Made by a program: the position numbers and the translations under genes. Shown here in pieces: positions 15,958 through 24,235 of a stretch of DNA of 64,000 nucleotides (the first letter of the stretch is position 1; each line of letters begins with the position of its first letter). The notes beneath the pieces were generated by a model. It was not told where the DNA came from, searched no databases, and worked only from the letters and a program-made list of their open reading frames with translations. Origin of the DNA: RGIG5579 sp045541915 (GTDB taxonomy: Bacteria > Bacillota > Clostridia > Oscillospirales > SIG627); contig JAZQJZ010000011.1 of the NCBI GenBank assembly GCA_045541915.1, positions 1-64,000 on the forward strand, written 5' to 3'.

Positions 15958-17172
15958 TCAGATCACATTTACCAGGTGTTCTGCGGAAATGGCATCGGCC
16001 TTGCGGCGGATCTCCTTCAAGCTCTTGCCTTCCAGGATCATCTGATACATGGAAAGGATCAATTCGTAGAGCTTGTCGCCCTTTTTCAGCTGGCACACCT
16101 CTTCCAGAACCTCTCCGGCATTTTCCAGGGACTGGTCCTTCCCCTCGGCCTCGTCCAGAAAACGGCGAACGCCGGCTGCAGCGCCCACAGCAATATAGCT
16201 GGGAACCACACCCACCTCAAGGGCAAGGGTGGAAGAGCCGATGAGTCTGTCTTGAGGGGAAAGCTTCCGGTTGGGATCGCCGCCCACTCTCTTGCAGGTA
16301 TCCTTCAAGGCCGCATTGGTAAAGCGGTTCAGAAGATCGTTCACGTGGCGGAGAATGTCCTCTAAAGCAACGCCGTACTTCTTGGAAAGGGCCTGTGCGC
16401 TCTCCTCCATGGCGCCGCGAACCAGAATATACACCTCGTCCACATCAATGGACTGATAAATATACTCTAGTCCCAGAATATCGCCAAGATAAGCACAGGT
16501 AGCGTGACCCATATTGTGCACGTAAAGCTTTCTCTTGAGATAGAAATCAAAGGGAGAAAAGGGGACCATACCTTGAATCTGGGGAATTTCACCCTTGAAG
16601 GCGTCTTTATCCACCGGCAAATAGCCGTAGCTTTCCACGCAAACGCGCATGGGATTGCCGTCCTTCATTTCATCGGTCTGAACGGGAACCATTCTGCCGA
16701 TGGAAGCCTCCACCAGGCCGATGTTTTCATCAAACCAGGCTTTTTCTTCTTCGTTCAGGTGCTCCTTGATCATCTTTTCAATGACCTTGTTGGCATCCAT
16801 TAAGTTTTCGCAAATGATGATGTTAAAGGCGCCAAGGCCTCTTTCCTTTCTCAAGCGAAGACCCATTACAATATTGGGAATGATGAACTTGAGCACATTC
16901 ACGCCCACTGCGGTTGCCATAATATCTGCCTGGGCAATGGCCTGGGCAACAGCCTCGGGCTTCTTGCCGTCCACAGCAGAAACATTCTTTACCTCCAGAT
17001 CCTCATGTCCCTTATTGGAAATGATGCGCACCGGATAGGATCTATCCCGGTTGAGGGTGTCGATCACCGCATCCACCACATCCACGAAAGCCACTTCATA
17101 CCCGGAGGAGGAGAGCAAATAGCCGATAAAGCCGCGGCCGATATTACCGCCGCCATACATCACTGCCTTCAT
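15958..17172 (-). CDS. mannitol-1-phosphate 5-dehydrogenase-like protein
   Basis: A 404-residue member of the mannitol dehydrogenase family (long-chain, zinc-independent NAD enzymes that interconvert polyol and keto-sugar phosphates). The Rossmann start MYGGGNIGRGFIGYLL is at about 5-20 and NIIICENLMDANK lies near 120. The C-terminal helical domain carries the catalytic-Lys-type region KRKLYVHNMGHATCAYLG around 212-229. It is the last gene of a five-gene minus-strand operon with a PIG-L deacetylase, NagB-like protein, PfkB kinase and zinc dehydrogenase. In that setting the substrate may be an amino-sugar-derived keto-sugar phosphate rather than mannitol 1-phosphate. GGGAGGGAATC precedes the ATG. 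Confidence 0.8.
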   Translation of the reverse strand: MKAVMYGGGNIGRGFIGYLLSSSGYEVAFVDVVDAVIDTLNRDRSYPVRIISNKGHEDLEVKNVSAVDGKKPEAVAQAIAQADIMATAVGVNVLKFIIPNIVMGLRLRKERGLGAFNIIICENLMDANKVIEKMIKEHLNEEEKAWFDENIGLVEASIGRMVPVQTDEMKDGNPMRVCVESYGYLPVDKDAFKGEIPQIQGMVPFSPFDFYLKRKLYVHNMGHATCAYLGDILGLEYIYQSIDVDEVYILVRGAMEESAQALSKKYGVALEDILRHVNDLLNRFTNAALKDTCKRVGGDPNRKLSPQDRLIGSSTLALEVGVVPSYIAVGAAAGVRRFLDEAEGKDQSLENAGEVLEEVCQLKKGDKLYELILSMYQMILEGKSLKEIRRKADAISAEHLVNVI

Positions 17173-17185
17173 TTGATTCCCTCCC

Positions 17186-18451
17186 TTATGCCATCTTTTT
17201 GGCGTTGGCCAAAAGGAACTTTTCAGCGTCGCCGCTCCAGAGACCGTTGTTCTCCTTCACAAGCTCTGCCAAACGGGCAAACATAGGATCGGTCTTGCCC
17301 TTTTCTTCAAAATCATCAATGGCCGTCAAGGGGAGACTGATCTGGTTGTAGATCAATTTCTTGCCGCCGCGGATATTGGGCAGATTCAGCGTGGTTTCCA
17401 CCACGGCATCCAGACCGCCGATGTGAGTCACCATCGCAGCAGGATTGATCTTGCCGCTGTTCATCATTTCGATGGCTTCTCTCATATCGTCGGTGTTACC
17501 GCCGCTGGTGCCCACAATGTGGGTATAGGAGTAGTGAACATTAAAGAAGTTCATTTCTGCCTTAAACTGATTGTTGGTAGGACCGGCAAAGAAGTTGAGA
17601 CATCCGTCAAAGCCCAAAATGCCGTCTGCCTGCTCCACCACCTGCTTGACGGGGGCAAAGCAGATCACATCGTCATAGCCCGTGCCGCCGGTGATCTCAC
17701 GCAGTGCGGCCACCGGATCGGGGGTCTTGGCGGTGTTCACATAGTGAAGCTCCACACCCATTTCCTTTGCGTGCTCCACCGTATAGATGCTCTCTGCACG
17801 GGCAAGTCTGGCATCGTCAATGTCCGTCACCACCAGAAGGGAGGGACGGCGGTCGCAGTGGAGGGCATAGTCAATGGCACCCAGACCCATCGGGCCAACG
17901 GAGGCCAAAAGGGCCATTTTGCCGCCTTCTACGATTCCCATATCGTGAACGTAGCTGCCGGCCTTGGTGTGATACATGGCGTGGAAGGTACCGATGATAC
18001 AGCTCATAGGTTCTGCCAGGGAGCCGTAGAAATAAACATCGGAATGGTAGGGCAAAAGGCAATCCATCACCAGAGTCTCCATGGGGATATTACCGTGCTG
18101 GGCGTCGCCGCCGCAGTAAGAGTAAGAATAGCCCAAAGCCTGCTGGGTGCCCTTATAGAAGTGGGCAGGCTGAACGGCAACGCCGTCGCCTTCCTTGAAT
18201 TTGTGCTTCCATTTTTCCCCGACCTTGATCACTCTGCCGCAAAACTCATGCCCAATGACAATGGGATTCTCGGCAACGTTATCGGGAACTCTTTTATGGT
18301 CAGCGCCTTCGACGGCAGCCTTGTAGCTGCTCATACAAATCGAGTCGGAAACGATCTCTACCTGTACGCCGTCCTCGCCGATTTCGGGAAGGTCGATCTC
18401 CTCCAAGCGAAGATCCATCTTTCCGTATAGTCTGACTGCTTTCGTTTTCAT
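17186..18451 (-). CDS. zinc-type alcohol dehydrogenase (L-sorbose-1-phosphate reductase-like)
   Basis: A 421-residue medium-chain dehydrogenase related to sorbitol dehydrogenases and SorE-type L-sorbose-1-phosphate reductases. The catalytic domain has SICMSSYKAAVEG near 32-44 and the zinc-ligand pair GHEFCGRVI near 66-74. The four-Cys structural zinc loop is absent. The coenzyme domain includes LLASVGPMGLGAIDYAL near 186-202. The start at 18451 follows AAGGAGAAG; an upstream in-frame TTG at 18469 overlaps that ribosome site and is rejected. It lies between the PfkB kinase and the mannitol-dehydrogenase-like gene, so the operon holds two sugar-phosphate oxidoreductases in tandem. True substrate unknown. 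Confidence 0.8.
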   Translation of the reverse strand: MKTKAVRLYGKMDLRLEEIDLPEIGEDGVQVEIVSDSICMSSYKAAVEGADHKRVPDNVAENPIVIGHEFCGRVIKVGEKWKHKFKEGDGVAVQPAHFYKGTQQALGYSYSYCGGDAQHGNIPMETLVMDCLLPYHSDVYFYGSLAEPMSCIIGTFHAMYHTKAGSYVHDMGIVEGGKMALLASVGPMGLGAIDYALHCDRRPSLLVVTDIDDARLARAESIYTVEHAKEMGVELHYVNTAKTPDPVAALREITGGTGYDDVICFAPVKQVVEQADGILGFDGCLNFFAGPTNNQFKAEMNFFNVHYSYTHIVGTSGGNTDDMREAIEMMNSGKINPAAMVTHIGGLDAVVETTLNLPNIRGGKKLIYNQISLPLTAIDDFEEKGKTDPMFARLAELVKENNGLWSGDAEKFLLANAKKMA

Positions 18452-18482
18452 CCTATACTTCTCCTTCAATAGATTGGAAAAT

Positions 18483-19502
18483 TTACATTACTTCTCTTTC
18501 GTAGCGGGAATTCAGCTCGTCCAGTTTTTCCTTGGGGAGCATTCCGTCAATGGAGTTTTCGGAGAACAGATTGGCAGATGCCGCAGAAATGGCAAATTCC
18601 AGGATCTTTTCATCTTCAAATCCATTGTAAATGGCATACAGGCTTCCGGCACAGAAGGCATCGCCTGCACCCACGCTTCCCTTGATCTCGCTACGGGGAA
18701 TATCAAGAGAGGTAAGACAGGTGAACTTGCCGCTCTTATCCAGGCAGAAGCCGGCCTTTTTGCAGTGCACGATGACCTTTTCCTTGACGCCTGCCGCCAG
18801 GGTCTTTTCCATGGCAAGGCGGATGGCATCCACATCCGGGATCGGGCTCCCGGCAGCATAGGGAGCAATGCCCCAAATGCCACAGCACTCGATCTCGTTG
18901 AAGATGATGTAATCGCAGTAGCGCAGAGCCGGCGCGATCACTTTGGCATAGTCAGAGGTGCTGCTGCTTGCCACGTCCACACTGGTTTTGATGCCCTTTG
19001 CCTGGGCGTCGTGGAGGAAACGGGCCATTTTGGTGCCGTATTCCTCATCCTCTGCATCAAACTGATCCAGAAGAAGAATATACCCAGTGTGAAGAAGCTG
19101 GCAGGAGAGAGAATCCAGATCCACATCCTCGGGAGAAAACTTGGCGTTTGCGCCCTTGCAGTGGAAGAAGGTTCTTTCTCCGGTGGTGATCAGGTTCATT
19201 ACGTCGCTAAAGGAGGTGGGCTCATCGCAACGGACCACAGCACTGGTGTCGATTCCGTATTCGCCCATTTTCTTCACCACGTAATCGCCGTAATCATCCT
19301 TTCCCACCTTGCCAATGGCAGAAAGGGGAATGGACGGATCGATCACTGCCAGGTCAATGGCGGTGTTGGGGACACAGCCCCCAACCGCCTGACTGACGCT
19401 GGTAATATTGGCGAGCATTCCCATTTCCGGGTAACACTCAATGTTTTTCACCACATCCACCAGCACGTTGCCGGCAAATGCGATTCCCTTACGCTCTTTC
19501 AT
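18483..19502 (-). CDS. PfkB-family carbohydrate kinase
   Basis: A 339-residue ribokinase-fold kinase. The N-terminal GNVLVDVVKNIE, the region GGCVPNTAIDLAV (about 41-53) and the nucleotide/catalytic signature GSVGAGDAFCAGSLY near 288-302 (catalytic Asp in GAGD) identify the family. Substrate is unclear: it is not close in motif to fructokinase, ribokinase or 1-phosphofructokinase. The ATG shares one base with the TAA of the upstream NagB-like gene, with GGAG before it, so translation is probably coupled. An in-frame GTG three codons upstream is less likely. Context suggests it phosphorylates a de-N-acetylated or isomerised amino sugar. Confidence 0.82.
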   Translation of the reverse strand: MKERKGIAFAGNVLVDVVKNIECYPEMGMLANITSVSQAVGGCVPNTAIDLAVIDPSIPLSAIGKVGKDDYGDYVVKKMGEYGIDTSAVVRCDEPTSFSDVMNLITTGERTFFHCKGANAKFSPEDVDLDSLSCQLLHTGYILLLDQFDAEDEEYGTKMARFLHDAQAKGIKTSVDVASSSTSDYAKVIAPALRYCDYIIFNEIECCGIWGIAPYAAGSPIPDVDAIRLAMEKTLAAGVKEKVIVHCKKAGFCLDKSGKFTCLTSLDIPRSEIKGSVGAGDAFCAGSLYAIYNGFEDEKILEFAISAASANLFSENSIDGMLPKEKLDELNSRYEREVM

Positions 19503-20437
19503 TAGTTGCACTCCGCGGTCAAGGGACCAGCCAGTTCCTTCAGATAGAAGAGTCTGCCGGGCAGAGTGGGAATGAAGGAAGAGGTGATGGCAGTGGTGGG
19601 ACCGTAGTGGAGGGTGGTCAAGAAGCTCATGCCCTGCCAGCCCATGCCTCTGCCCAGAGCGCCGTCTGCGCCGCCGATGGCGTAATCAGCCTGGAGGAAC
19701 AGACCCGGTCCAATGGTATTAGCAGTGCAAGGAACCAGGGTGGTGCGGCTCTTGAAGCTGGTGATGGCATTCTGCTCGATGGTCAGAGGATGCAGCTTTG
19801 CGCCGATGCGGTAAGGAGCGGCCTTCCACTCTTCTACTGTCTTATAATCTTCAGCAAAGTGGGGTTCCCAGAACGCGATGTGGCACATTCTGCCGATACC
19901 GTAAACCAGAACCAGCTTTGCGCCTTCCTTCTTCAGAGCGGCGATCTTTTCGGGATAGGTGGGAAGATTGGTCAGGGTTGCAAAGTTTCTCTGATTTTCG
20001 GGAACGGTCTGATCCAATTTGCCGAAGAATGCCTGCTTCATGGAATACTCGAAGGAAGCGGGGTTGGAGCTGTCCAGAGTGTTACCGTTTTCATCAGCCC
20101 ACTCGTCCATATTGAAGGTGGTTACGTGGTCACAGTTGATTTTCCACTCGTTGAGGAAGTATGCGGCCCAGCGATACATACCCATAGGACCTACGGGCAG
20201 GATCATAGCAAGCTTTCTGCCTTCTTCGCGGGCAAGTTTAATCTGGTTTGCGATTTCGTGACCCATATAGGTATCAAAATCGGCAAGGGAAGCACATTCG
20301 ACGGGAGTAAAGTCCTTGTTCCAGAACTCTTCTCTCTGAACGCCCTTTTCGCAGCAAGCGTCGATCTTTGCCATATCCCATCCCTTGGGATAGAAGCCCT
20401 CCAACAGGGAGTTTTTAACGGTGCTCATAAAATCCAT
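19502..20437 (-). CDS. glucosamine-6-phosphate isomerase-like protein with altered active site
   Basis: A 311-residue protein of the NagB/glucosamine-6-phosphate deaminase superfamily. Recognisable segments are ILPVGPMGMY (sugar-phosphate loop), TFNMDEW (NagB FNMDEY, holding the ring-opening Asp72 equivalent) and YGIGRMCHIAFWEP (NagB GVGxDGHIAFNEP). In the last segment the NagB catalytic Asp141 position is Met, while His143 and Glu148 equivalents remain. It is longer than typical NagB (about 240-266). A standard deaminase reaction is therefore doubtful; an isomerase or deaminase on a different amino sugar is possible. It sits between a PIG-L deacetylase gene (45 bp upstream) and a PfkB kinase gene (1-base overlap). 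Confidence 0.75.
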   Translation of the reverse strand: MDFMSTVKNSLLEGFYPKGWDMAKIDACCEKGVQREEFWNKDFTPVECASLADFDTYMGHEIANQIKLAREEGRKLAMILPVGPMGMYRWAAYFLNEWKINCDHVTTFNMDEWADENGNTLDSSNPASFEYSMKQAFFGKLDQTVPENQRNFATLTNLPTYPEKIAALKKEGAKLVLVYGIGRMCHIAFWEPHFAEDYKTVEEWKAAPYRIGAKLHPLTIEQNAITSFKSRTTLVPCTANTIGPGLFLQADYAIGGADGALGRGMGWQGMSFLTTLHYGPTTAITSSFIPTLPGRLFYLKELAGPLTAECN

Positions 20438-20482
20438 AATACAAGTCTCCTTTTCAAAGAAAAATTTATTTTTTAGGTGCTG

Positions 20483-21208
20483 TCAGGGCAGCAGCCTTTG
20501 GGTCGTGCCTTTTAGGTAAACCTGACACTGGCGGAAGCCTTCCGCATAGCCGGCGCCGCACTGGTAACCGCGGAAACGGGAGCAGGTGCGCACCATATCG
20601 GCAAAATCGATTCCGTCGTGCTCTCTCATCCAAACCAGCTGGCTGGCATGGCATTCCAGCATTTCGATCTTCAGATCAATTTCGTCCGTAATGTCAACAA
20701 ATTCGGTGGGGTTAAAGTTCACGCCTGCCAGGGTGTCCATATAGTAAATGGGAACCAGCTTTGCAGGAGTGCCGGGGTTTTCGCTGAAGCGATGGGGGTA
20801 ATTGGTATGGTTGGGAAGCGTGGCGGCAAAGCTTGCATCGAACACAAGACGGGCAACCGCAGTGTGGTCGGGCATATAATCATCGGGGTTGTGGGTGATG
20901 ATAAAATCAGGGTTGGCGTAACGGATCACGTCGATGATCTTATCTCTGGCCTCTTTGTTGTTATCGTAAATATCCAGATCATTGAAGCCGGCAGAGATCA
21001 CTTCGATTCCGGCAAGGGAACCGGCTTTCTTTGCTTCTTCGCCGCGGATGATGGTCAGTTCATCCGGGGGGATCACCACGTGACCTAAATTTCCGGTGGA
21101 AACGTGGCAAACGATTACTTTGTCTCCGCGTTTAACGCACTTGGCAAGGGTGCCCGCGCAGGCAATTTCCACATCGTCGGGATGACAGCCGATGGCTAAA
21201 ACATTCAT
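20483..21208 (-). CDS. PIG-L/LmbE family deacetylase
   Basis: A 241-residue zinc-dependent de-N-acetylase of the PIG-L family, which removes acetyl from GlcNAc-containing substrates. The N-terminal metal motif reads GCHPDDVEIACAGT (about 7-20; family consensus AHPDDE), and the third zinc-ligand region is MPDHTAVARLV (about 112-122). No signal peptide, so cytoplasmic. It is the first gene of the five-gene operon after a promoter region shared with a divergent AraC regulator. Bacillithiol synthesis (BshB) uses the same family, but no bshA or bshC is nearby and the sugar-gene context argues for amino-sugar catabolism. AAGGAGAAG precedes the ATG. Confidence 0.85.
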   Translation of the reverse strand: MNVLAIGCHPDDVEIACAGTLAKCVKRGDKVIVCHVSTGNLGHVVIPPDELTIIRGEEAKKAGSLAGIEVISAGFNDLDIYDNNKEARDKIIDVIRYANPDFIITHNPDDYMPDHTAVARLVFDASFAATLPNHTNYPHRFSENPGTPAKLVPIYYMDTLAGVNFNPTEFVDITDEIDLKIEMLECHASQLVWMREHDGIDFADMVRTCSRFRGYQCGAGYAEGFRQCQVYLKGTTQRLLP

Positions 21209-21361
21209 ACCTATTCTTCTCCTTACTTTTATTTTAGTCCACCTTTATTATAAAAGATATCGCGGGAGAATGGTATTGACAAAATGACAAAAAATTTATA
21301 AAATAGGCTCATCCTGTAAGACTTTTTCAAAGTGAACTTATATTTTGGAGAAAAATGAGAA
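21209..21361. promoter_or_regulatory. divergent promoter region of the amino-sugar operon and AraC gene
   Basis: Rightward: TTGACA (21276-21281), 17-bp spacer, TAAAAT (21299-21304) for the AraC gene. Leftward: TATAAT at about 21253-21248 on the minus strand with no recognisable -35, which fits a promoter that needs an activator. The AraC protein is the likely activator (inference). Confidence 0.6.
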
Positions 21362-22234
21362 ATGGAAAAAGGAATTACCCTTTCAAAAACGCTGGAGGTC
21401 ACCCGTCTGATCAGCGATTTTTACTATGAATTGCCGGAGAATTTTGATTATTCCGGAGAAAGGCACGCCGGCTGGGAATTTGTCTATGTGGAAAGCGGCA
21501 AGTGCCTGGTGGGCGTGGAGGGATCCAACTGCATTGTAAAAAAAGGGGAAATGGTGTGCCATAAACCCTTTGAGTTTCACACCGTCAAGCCCTATGAGGG
21601 AAAGGCCTCGGTGATGATCATCTGCTTTGAATCCGAGAGCGATCATATGAAATATTTTAACAATAAGATCATCTCCATCAACCAGTCCCAAAAGCACTAT
21701 CTCAATGACATTGCCCAGGTGGGACGGGATGTATTTTTACCCAAGGATCCGGTGGCCATCGGAAGGGACGGGGGAATGGATCGGGCCCCCGGCGCCACAC
21801 CCTTCAAGGAGCAGTTTTTGAAAAACGCCATCGAGCTTTTGGTGCTCTCTCTCATGGATGCCCAGGTGACAGAAAAGGAAAACCGCGCCTCCCTTTACGA
21901 GCACTTTTCCCAGCGGCAGACCCTGGCAAAAAACATTGCCGAGTATTTAAACGAGCATCTGGACAAGGAAATCAACCTGGAGGAGATCTCCAATCGCTTT
22001 TCCTATTCCCTTTCCAGCATCAAGCGTATTTTCAAGGAGGTCACAGGATACAGCATCATCGCATATCTGATCCAGCTGCGGATGCAAAAGGCCACCGTCC
22101 TTTTAAAAGAAACCAATCTTTCCATTGAAAACATTGCCTCCCGGCTTGGCTATTCCAATATTTATTATTTCTCCACCGCCTTCAAAAAAAAGTGGGGGAT
22201 CTCCCCCTCTCGCTATCGGGCAGAAAATCCATAA
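21362..22234 (+). CDS. AraC-family transcriptional regulator
   Basis: A 290-residue regulator with an N-terminal cupin-like sensing domain (about 15-100, with HAGWEFVYVESGKCLVGVEG and KPFEFHTVKPYEG) and a C-terminal double helix-turn-helix (about 185-290). The second HTH carries the AraC signature around IASRLGYSNIYYFSTAFKKK, followed by WGISPSRYR. TTGGAGAAA precedes the ATG; an overlapping ATG at 21355 is out of frame. Divergent from the PIG-L operon, so probably its activator, responding to a sugar. No other target is obvious. Confidence 0.88.
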   Translation: MEKGITLSKTLEVTRLISDFYYELPENFDYSGERHAGWEFVYVESGKCLVGVEGSNCIVKKGEMVCHKPFEFHTVKPYEGKASVMIICFESESDHMKYFNNKIISINQSQKHYLNDIAQVGRDVFLPKDPVAIGRDGGMDRAPGATPFKEQFLKNAIELLVLSLMDAQVTEKENRASLYEHFSQRQTLAKNIAEYLNEHLDKEINLEEISNRFSYSLSSIKRIFKEVTGYSIIAYLIQLRMQKATVLLKETNLSIENIASRLGYSNIYYFSTAFKKKWGISPSRYRAENP

Positions 22235-22253
22235 ATTTGGATCCCTCCTCCGC

Positions 22254-22340
22254 CAACCTGCGGCAAACCACAAAACATTCTTTTGCAAATATTCCGTTCG
22301 GATCTTTTGTAGGGGAGGCTATCCGCCTCCCACCCTGCGG
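22254..22340. repeat. GTAGGGG palindromic repeat cluster 2
   Basis: One GTAGGGGAGGCTATCCGCCT unit followed by CCCACCCTGCGG (about 22,309-22,340). It is preceded by a conserved spacer: CTGCGGCAAACCACAAAACA then TTCTTTTGCAAATATTCC. The same spacer occurs inverted at about 60,760-60,805, so the spacer between units belongs to the repeat family. Confidence 0.8.
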
Positions 22341-22407
22341 AAAATAAAATCCCCCCGTAAAACTGCGTTGTTCTTATCGGAGAAAATAGGATTCTTTTAA
22401 ATTCGGC

Positions 22408-22680
22408 TAAGAACCAGCATCGCATTTGTATGCACAAATTCAGCTGGGCAGTAGCCCAAACCCACAGAGCAACAGAAAAGAGAAGATTCGTATCATAACG
22501 AGTCTTCTCTTTCTTTTTGTCTGATAAGTGATATGAAACCTATCGGTTTCGTGATATTCTATTCGCCGTAAACTGTCCGCAGGACAATATCACTATGCGT
22601 AGCATAATATCACTGCGAAGCAATATAACTCGCCTCAGGCGAATAGAGTTGCGTGATACTCCGCTTGGAGCATCACGCTA
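22408..22680 (-). mobile_element. hairpin-array element, short copy without a gene
   Basis: The left end TAAGAACCAGCATCGCATTT, then ACAAAT and GGGCAGTAGCCC followed by AAACCC, matches the left end of the 61,546-62,206 element (TAGAACCAGCATCGCATTTG, GGGCTAAGCCC, AAACCC). The right part is an array of short hairpins (GAAACC/GGTTTC, GTCC/GGAC, ATGC/GCAT, CGCC/GGCG) joined by GTGATATT or AATATCACT linkers, closed by GCGTGAT/ATCACGC. No coding sequence lies between; a terminator-like hairpin (AGAAGA/TCTTCT, 22,479-22,513) takes its place. It abuts the 3' end of the ABC ATPase gene. A deletion derivative of the longer element is inferred. Confidence 0.65.
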
Positions 22681-22699
22681 AACGGGGGGTATTTTTTTA

Positions 22700-23482
22700 T
22701 TACACCTCGGTTTTGGCCAGAAATGCCTGCAGTCGGGGGGATTTGGGAGAGTGGAACAGTTCCTCCGGATCGCCCTCCTCCTCAATGACGCCATCGGCCA
22801 TAAAGATGACCTTATCGCTGATCTCCCGGGCAAAGTTCATTTCGTGGGTCACAATGATCATGGTGATCTTTTTCTTGGCCAATTCCTTCAGCACCTTCAG
22901 CACCTCGCCCGTCAATTCCGGATCCAGAGCACTGGTGGGCTCGTCAAAACAGAGCACCTTAGGAGAGAGCATCAGCGCACGGGCAATGGCCACTCGCTGC
23001 TGCTGACCGCCGGAAAGCTCGCAGGGGTAATTTTTCGCCTTTTCCGTCATTCCCACCTGGGAAAGGATCTCATCGGCCCTGGCCTCGATCTGGGCCAGGA
23101 TCTCCTTTTTATTCTGCTTGTAATCCGCCCGCTCCTTGGCCAGGAGCTTAGGCGCCAGGCAAAGGTTTTCCTTCACGCTATACTGGGGAAAGAGATTGAA
23201 CTGCTGGAACACCAGACCGAAATTCATTCTCATTTTGCGGATCTGACCGTCGGTGAGATTCTTGTGCTCGGCGGCGTTGAAAAGGCTTTTTTCCTCCAGG
23301 AAAAATTCACCCTGATCCGGATCGCAAAGGAAGTTGATGCAGCGAAGCAGCGTGGTCTTGCCACTGCCGGAGGAACCGATGATGGACACCACCTGTCCTT
23401 TTTCCATGGAAAAATCAATGCCCTTGAGCACTTCCGTTTTTCCAAAGGACTTGCAAACGTTTTTCACTTCAAAATATGCCAT
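22700..23482 (-). CDS. polar amino acid ABC transporter ATP-binding protein
   Basis: A 260-residue ATPase of the GlnQ/HisP type that powers amino acid import. Walker A GSSGSGKTTL is at about 36-45, the Q-loop at VFQQFNLFPQY near 91-101, the ABC signature LSGGQQQRVAIARAL near 156-170 and Walker B VLCFDEPTSALD near 176-187, followed by the switch His in IIVTHEMNFA. It is the last gene of the binding protein-permease-ATPase operon. Close matches are cystine/glutamine-type importers; the exact amino acid is not determined. Confidence 0.93.
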   Translation of the reverse strand: MAYFEVKNVCKSFGKTEVLKGIDFSMEKGQVVSIIGSSGSGKTTLLRCINFLCDPDQGEFFLEEKSLFNAAEHKNLTDGQIRKMRMNFGLVFQQFNLFPQYSVKENLCLAPKLLAKERADYKQNKKEILAQIEARADEILSQVGMTEKAKNYPCELSGGQQQRVAIARALMLSPKVLCFDEPTSALDPELTGEVLKVLKELAKKKITMIIVTHEMNFAREISDKVIFMADGVIEEEGDPEELFHSPKSPRLQAFLAKTEV

Positions 23483-23493
23483 ATTCCCACCTC

Positions 23494-24153
23494 CTACGCC
23501 TTAAAATATGACAGTTTCTTCTCAACGGCACCGAAGAGCACCGTGAGAAGACCGCAGAACAGAAGATAGAACACCGCAGTGTAGAACAAGGGCCAGATCA
23601 GGCCGGCGGTGCGAATATAGCTTTCTGCAAAATAGATGATCTCATAATAGGTGATGATTCTGGCAAGGGAGGTGTCCTTCACCAGAGTGATGATCTCATT
23701 GGACATGGGCGGGATGATGTGCTTGATCACCTGGAGAAGCACCACGCGGAAAAAGATCTGGCTTTTTTTCATTCCCAAAACCTCACCAGCCTCGTACTGG
23801 CCACGGGGAATGGCCTCGATTCCGCCACGGTAGATCTCGGAGAAATAACAGGCGTAGTTGATGCTGAAGGTGAGATACACCGCCGTGGGCACCTCCAGAA
23901 GGCGCCAGCCAAAGAGCAGACCCGGCCCGTAATAAAACACGATCAGCTGCAACATCAGAGGGGTGCCGCGGATGATCCAGACCACCGTGCGGCAAAGCCA
24001 TTTTAAGGGGTAAAAGCGGCTCATAGAGCCAAAGGCGATGATCAGCCCCAGGGGAAGTGCAAACAGGAGCGTTACGCCAAAAATCTCAAGGGTTTCCCAA
24101 AAGCCTTCCAGAAGGCTTCTGGTCACATCCCAAAAGGTCACTTGAACGAGCAT
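23494..24153 (-). CDS. polar amino acid ABC transporter permease
   Basis: A 219-residue HisM/GlnP-type membrane permease with about five transmembrane helices. The cytoplasmic EAA loop reads RGGIEAIPRGQYEAGEVLGM, near 105-125, for contact with the ATPase. The start at 24153 is preferred because AAAGGAA lies before it and the family begins near there; a longer reading from 24204 adds 17 residues. One permease gene only, so the transporter probably works as a homodimeric channel. It follows the binding-protein gene after an RNA hairpin. Confidence 0.9.
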   Translation of the reverse strand: MLVQVTFWDVTRSLLEGFWETLEIFGVTLLFALPLGLIIAFGSMSRFYPLKWLCRTVVWIIRGTPLMLQLIVFYYGPGLLFGWRLLEVPTAVYLTFSINYACYFSEIYRGGIEAIPRGQYEAGEVLGMKKSQIFFRVVLLQVIKHIIPPMSNEIITLVKDTSLARIITYYEIIYFAESYIRTAGLIWPLFYTAVFYLLFCGLLTVLFGAVEKKLSYFKA

Positions 24154-24180
24154 TTGTATTCCTTTCCAAAACGCAGGAAG

Positions 24181-24211
24181 AAACAGGGTGAGGAAAGCCC
24201 TCACTCTGTTT
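24181..24211 (-). promoter_or_regulatory. intercistronic RNA hairpin between binding protein and permease genes
   Basis: AAACAGGGTGAGG (24181-24193) and CCTCACTCTGTTT (24199-24211) form a 13-bp stem with one G-T pair and a 5-nt loop. No T-run follows on the minus strand. Such a hairpin could stabilise the upstream message or attenuate read-through, giving more binding protein than permease (inference). Confidence 0.6.
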
Positions 24212-24235
24212 CCTGTTTCCTATTGTTCTCCGGTT

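Noticed and set aside
20483..21208. Bacillithiol deacetylase BshB
   Set aside because: Family fits, but there is no bshA or bshC and the operon partners are sugar enzymes.
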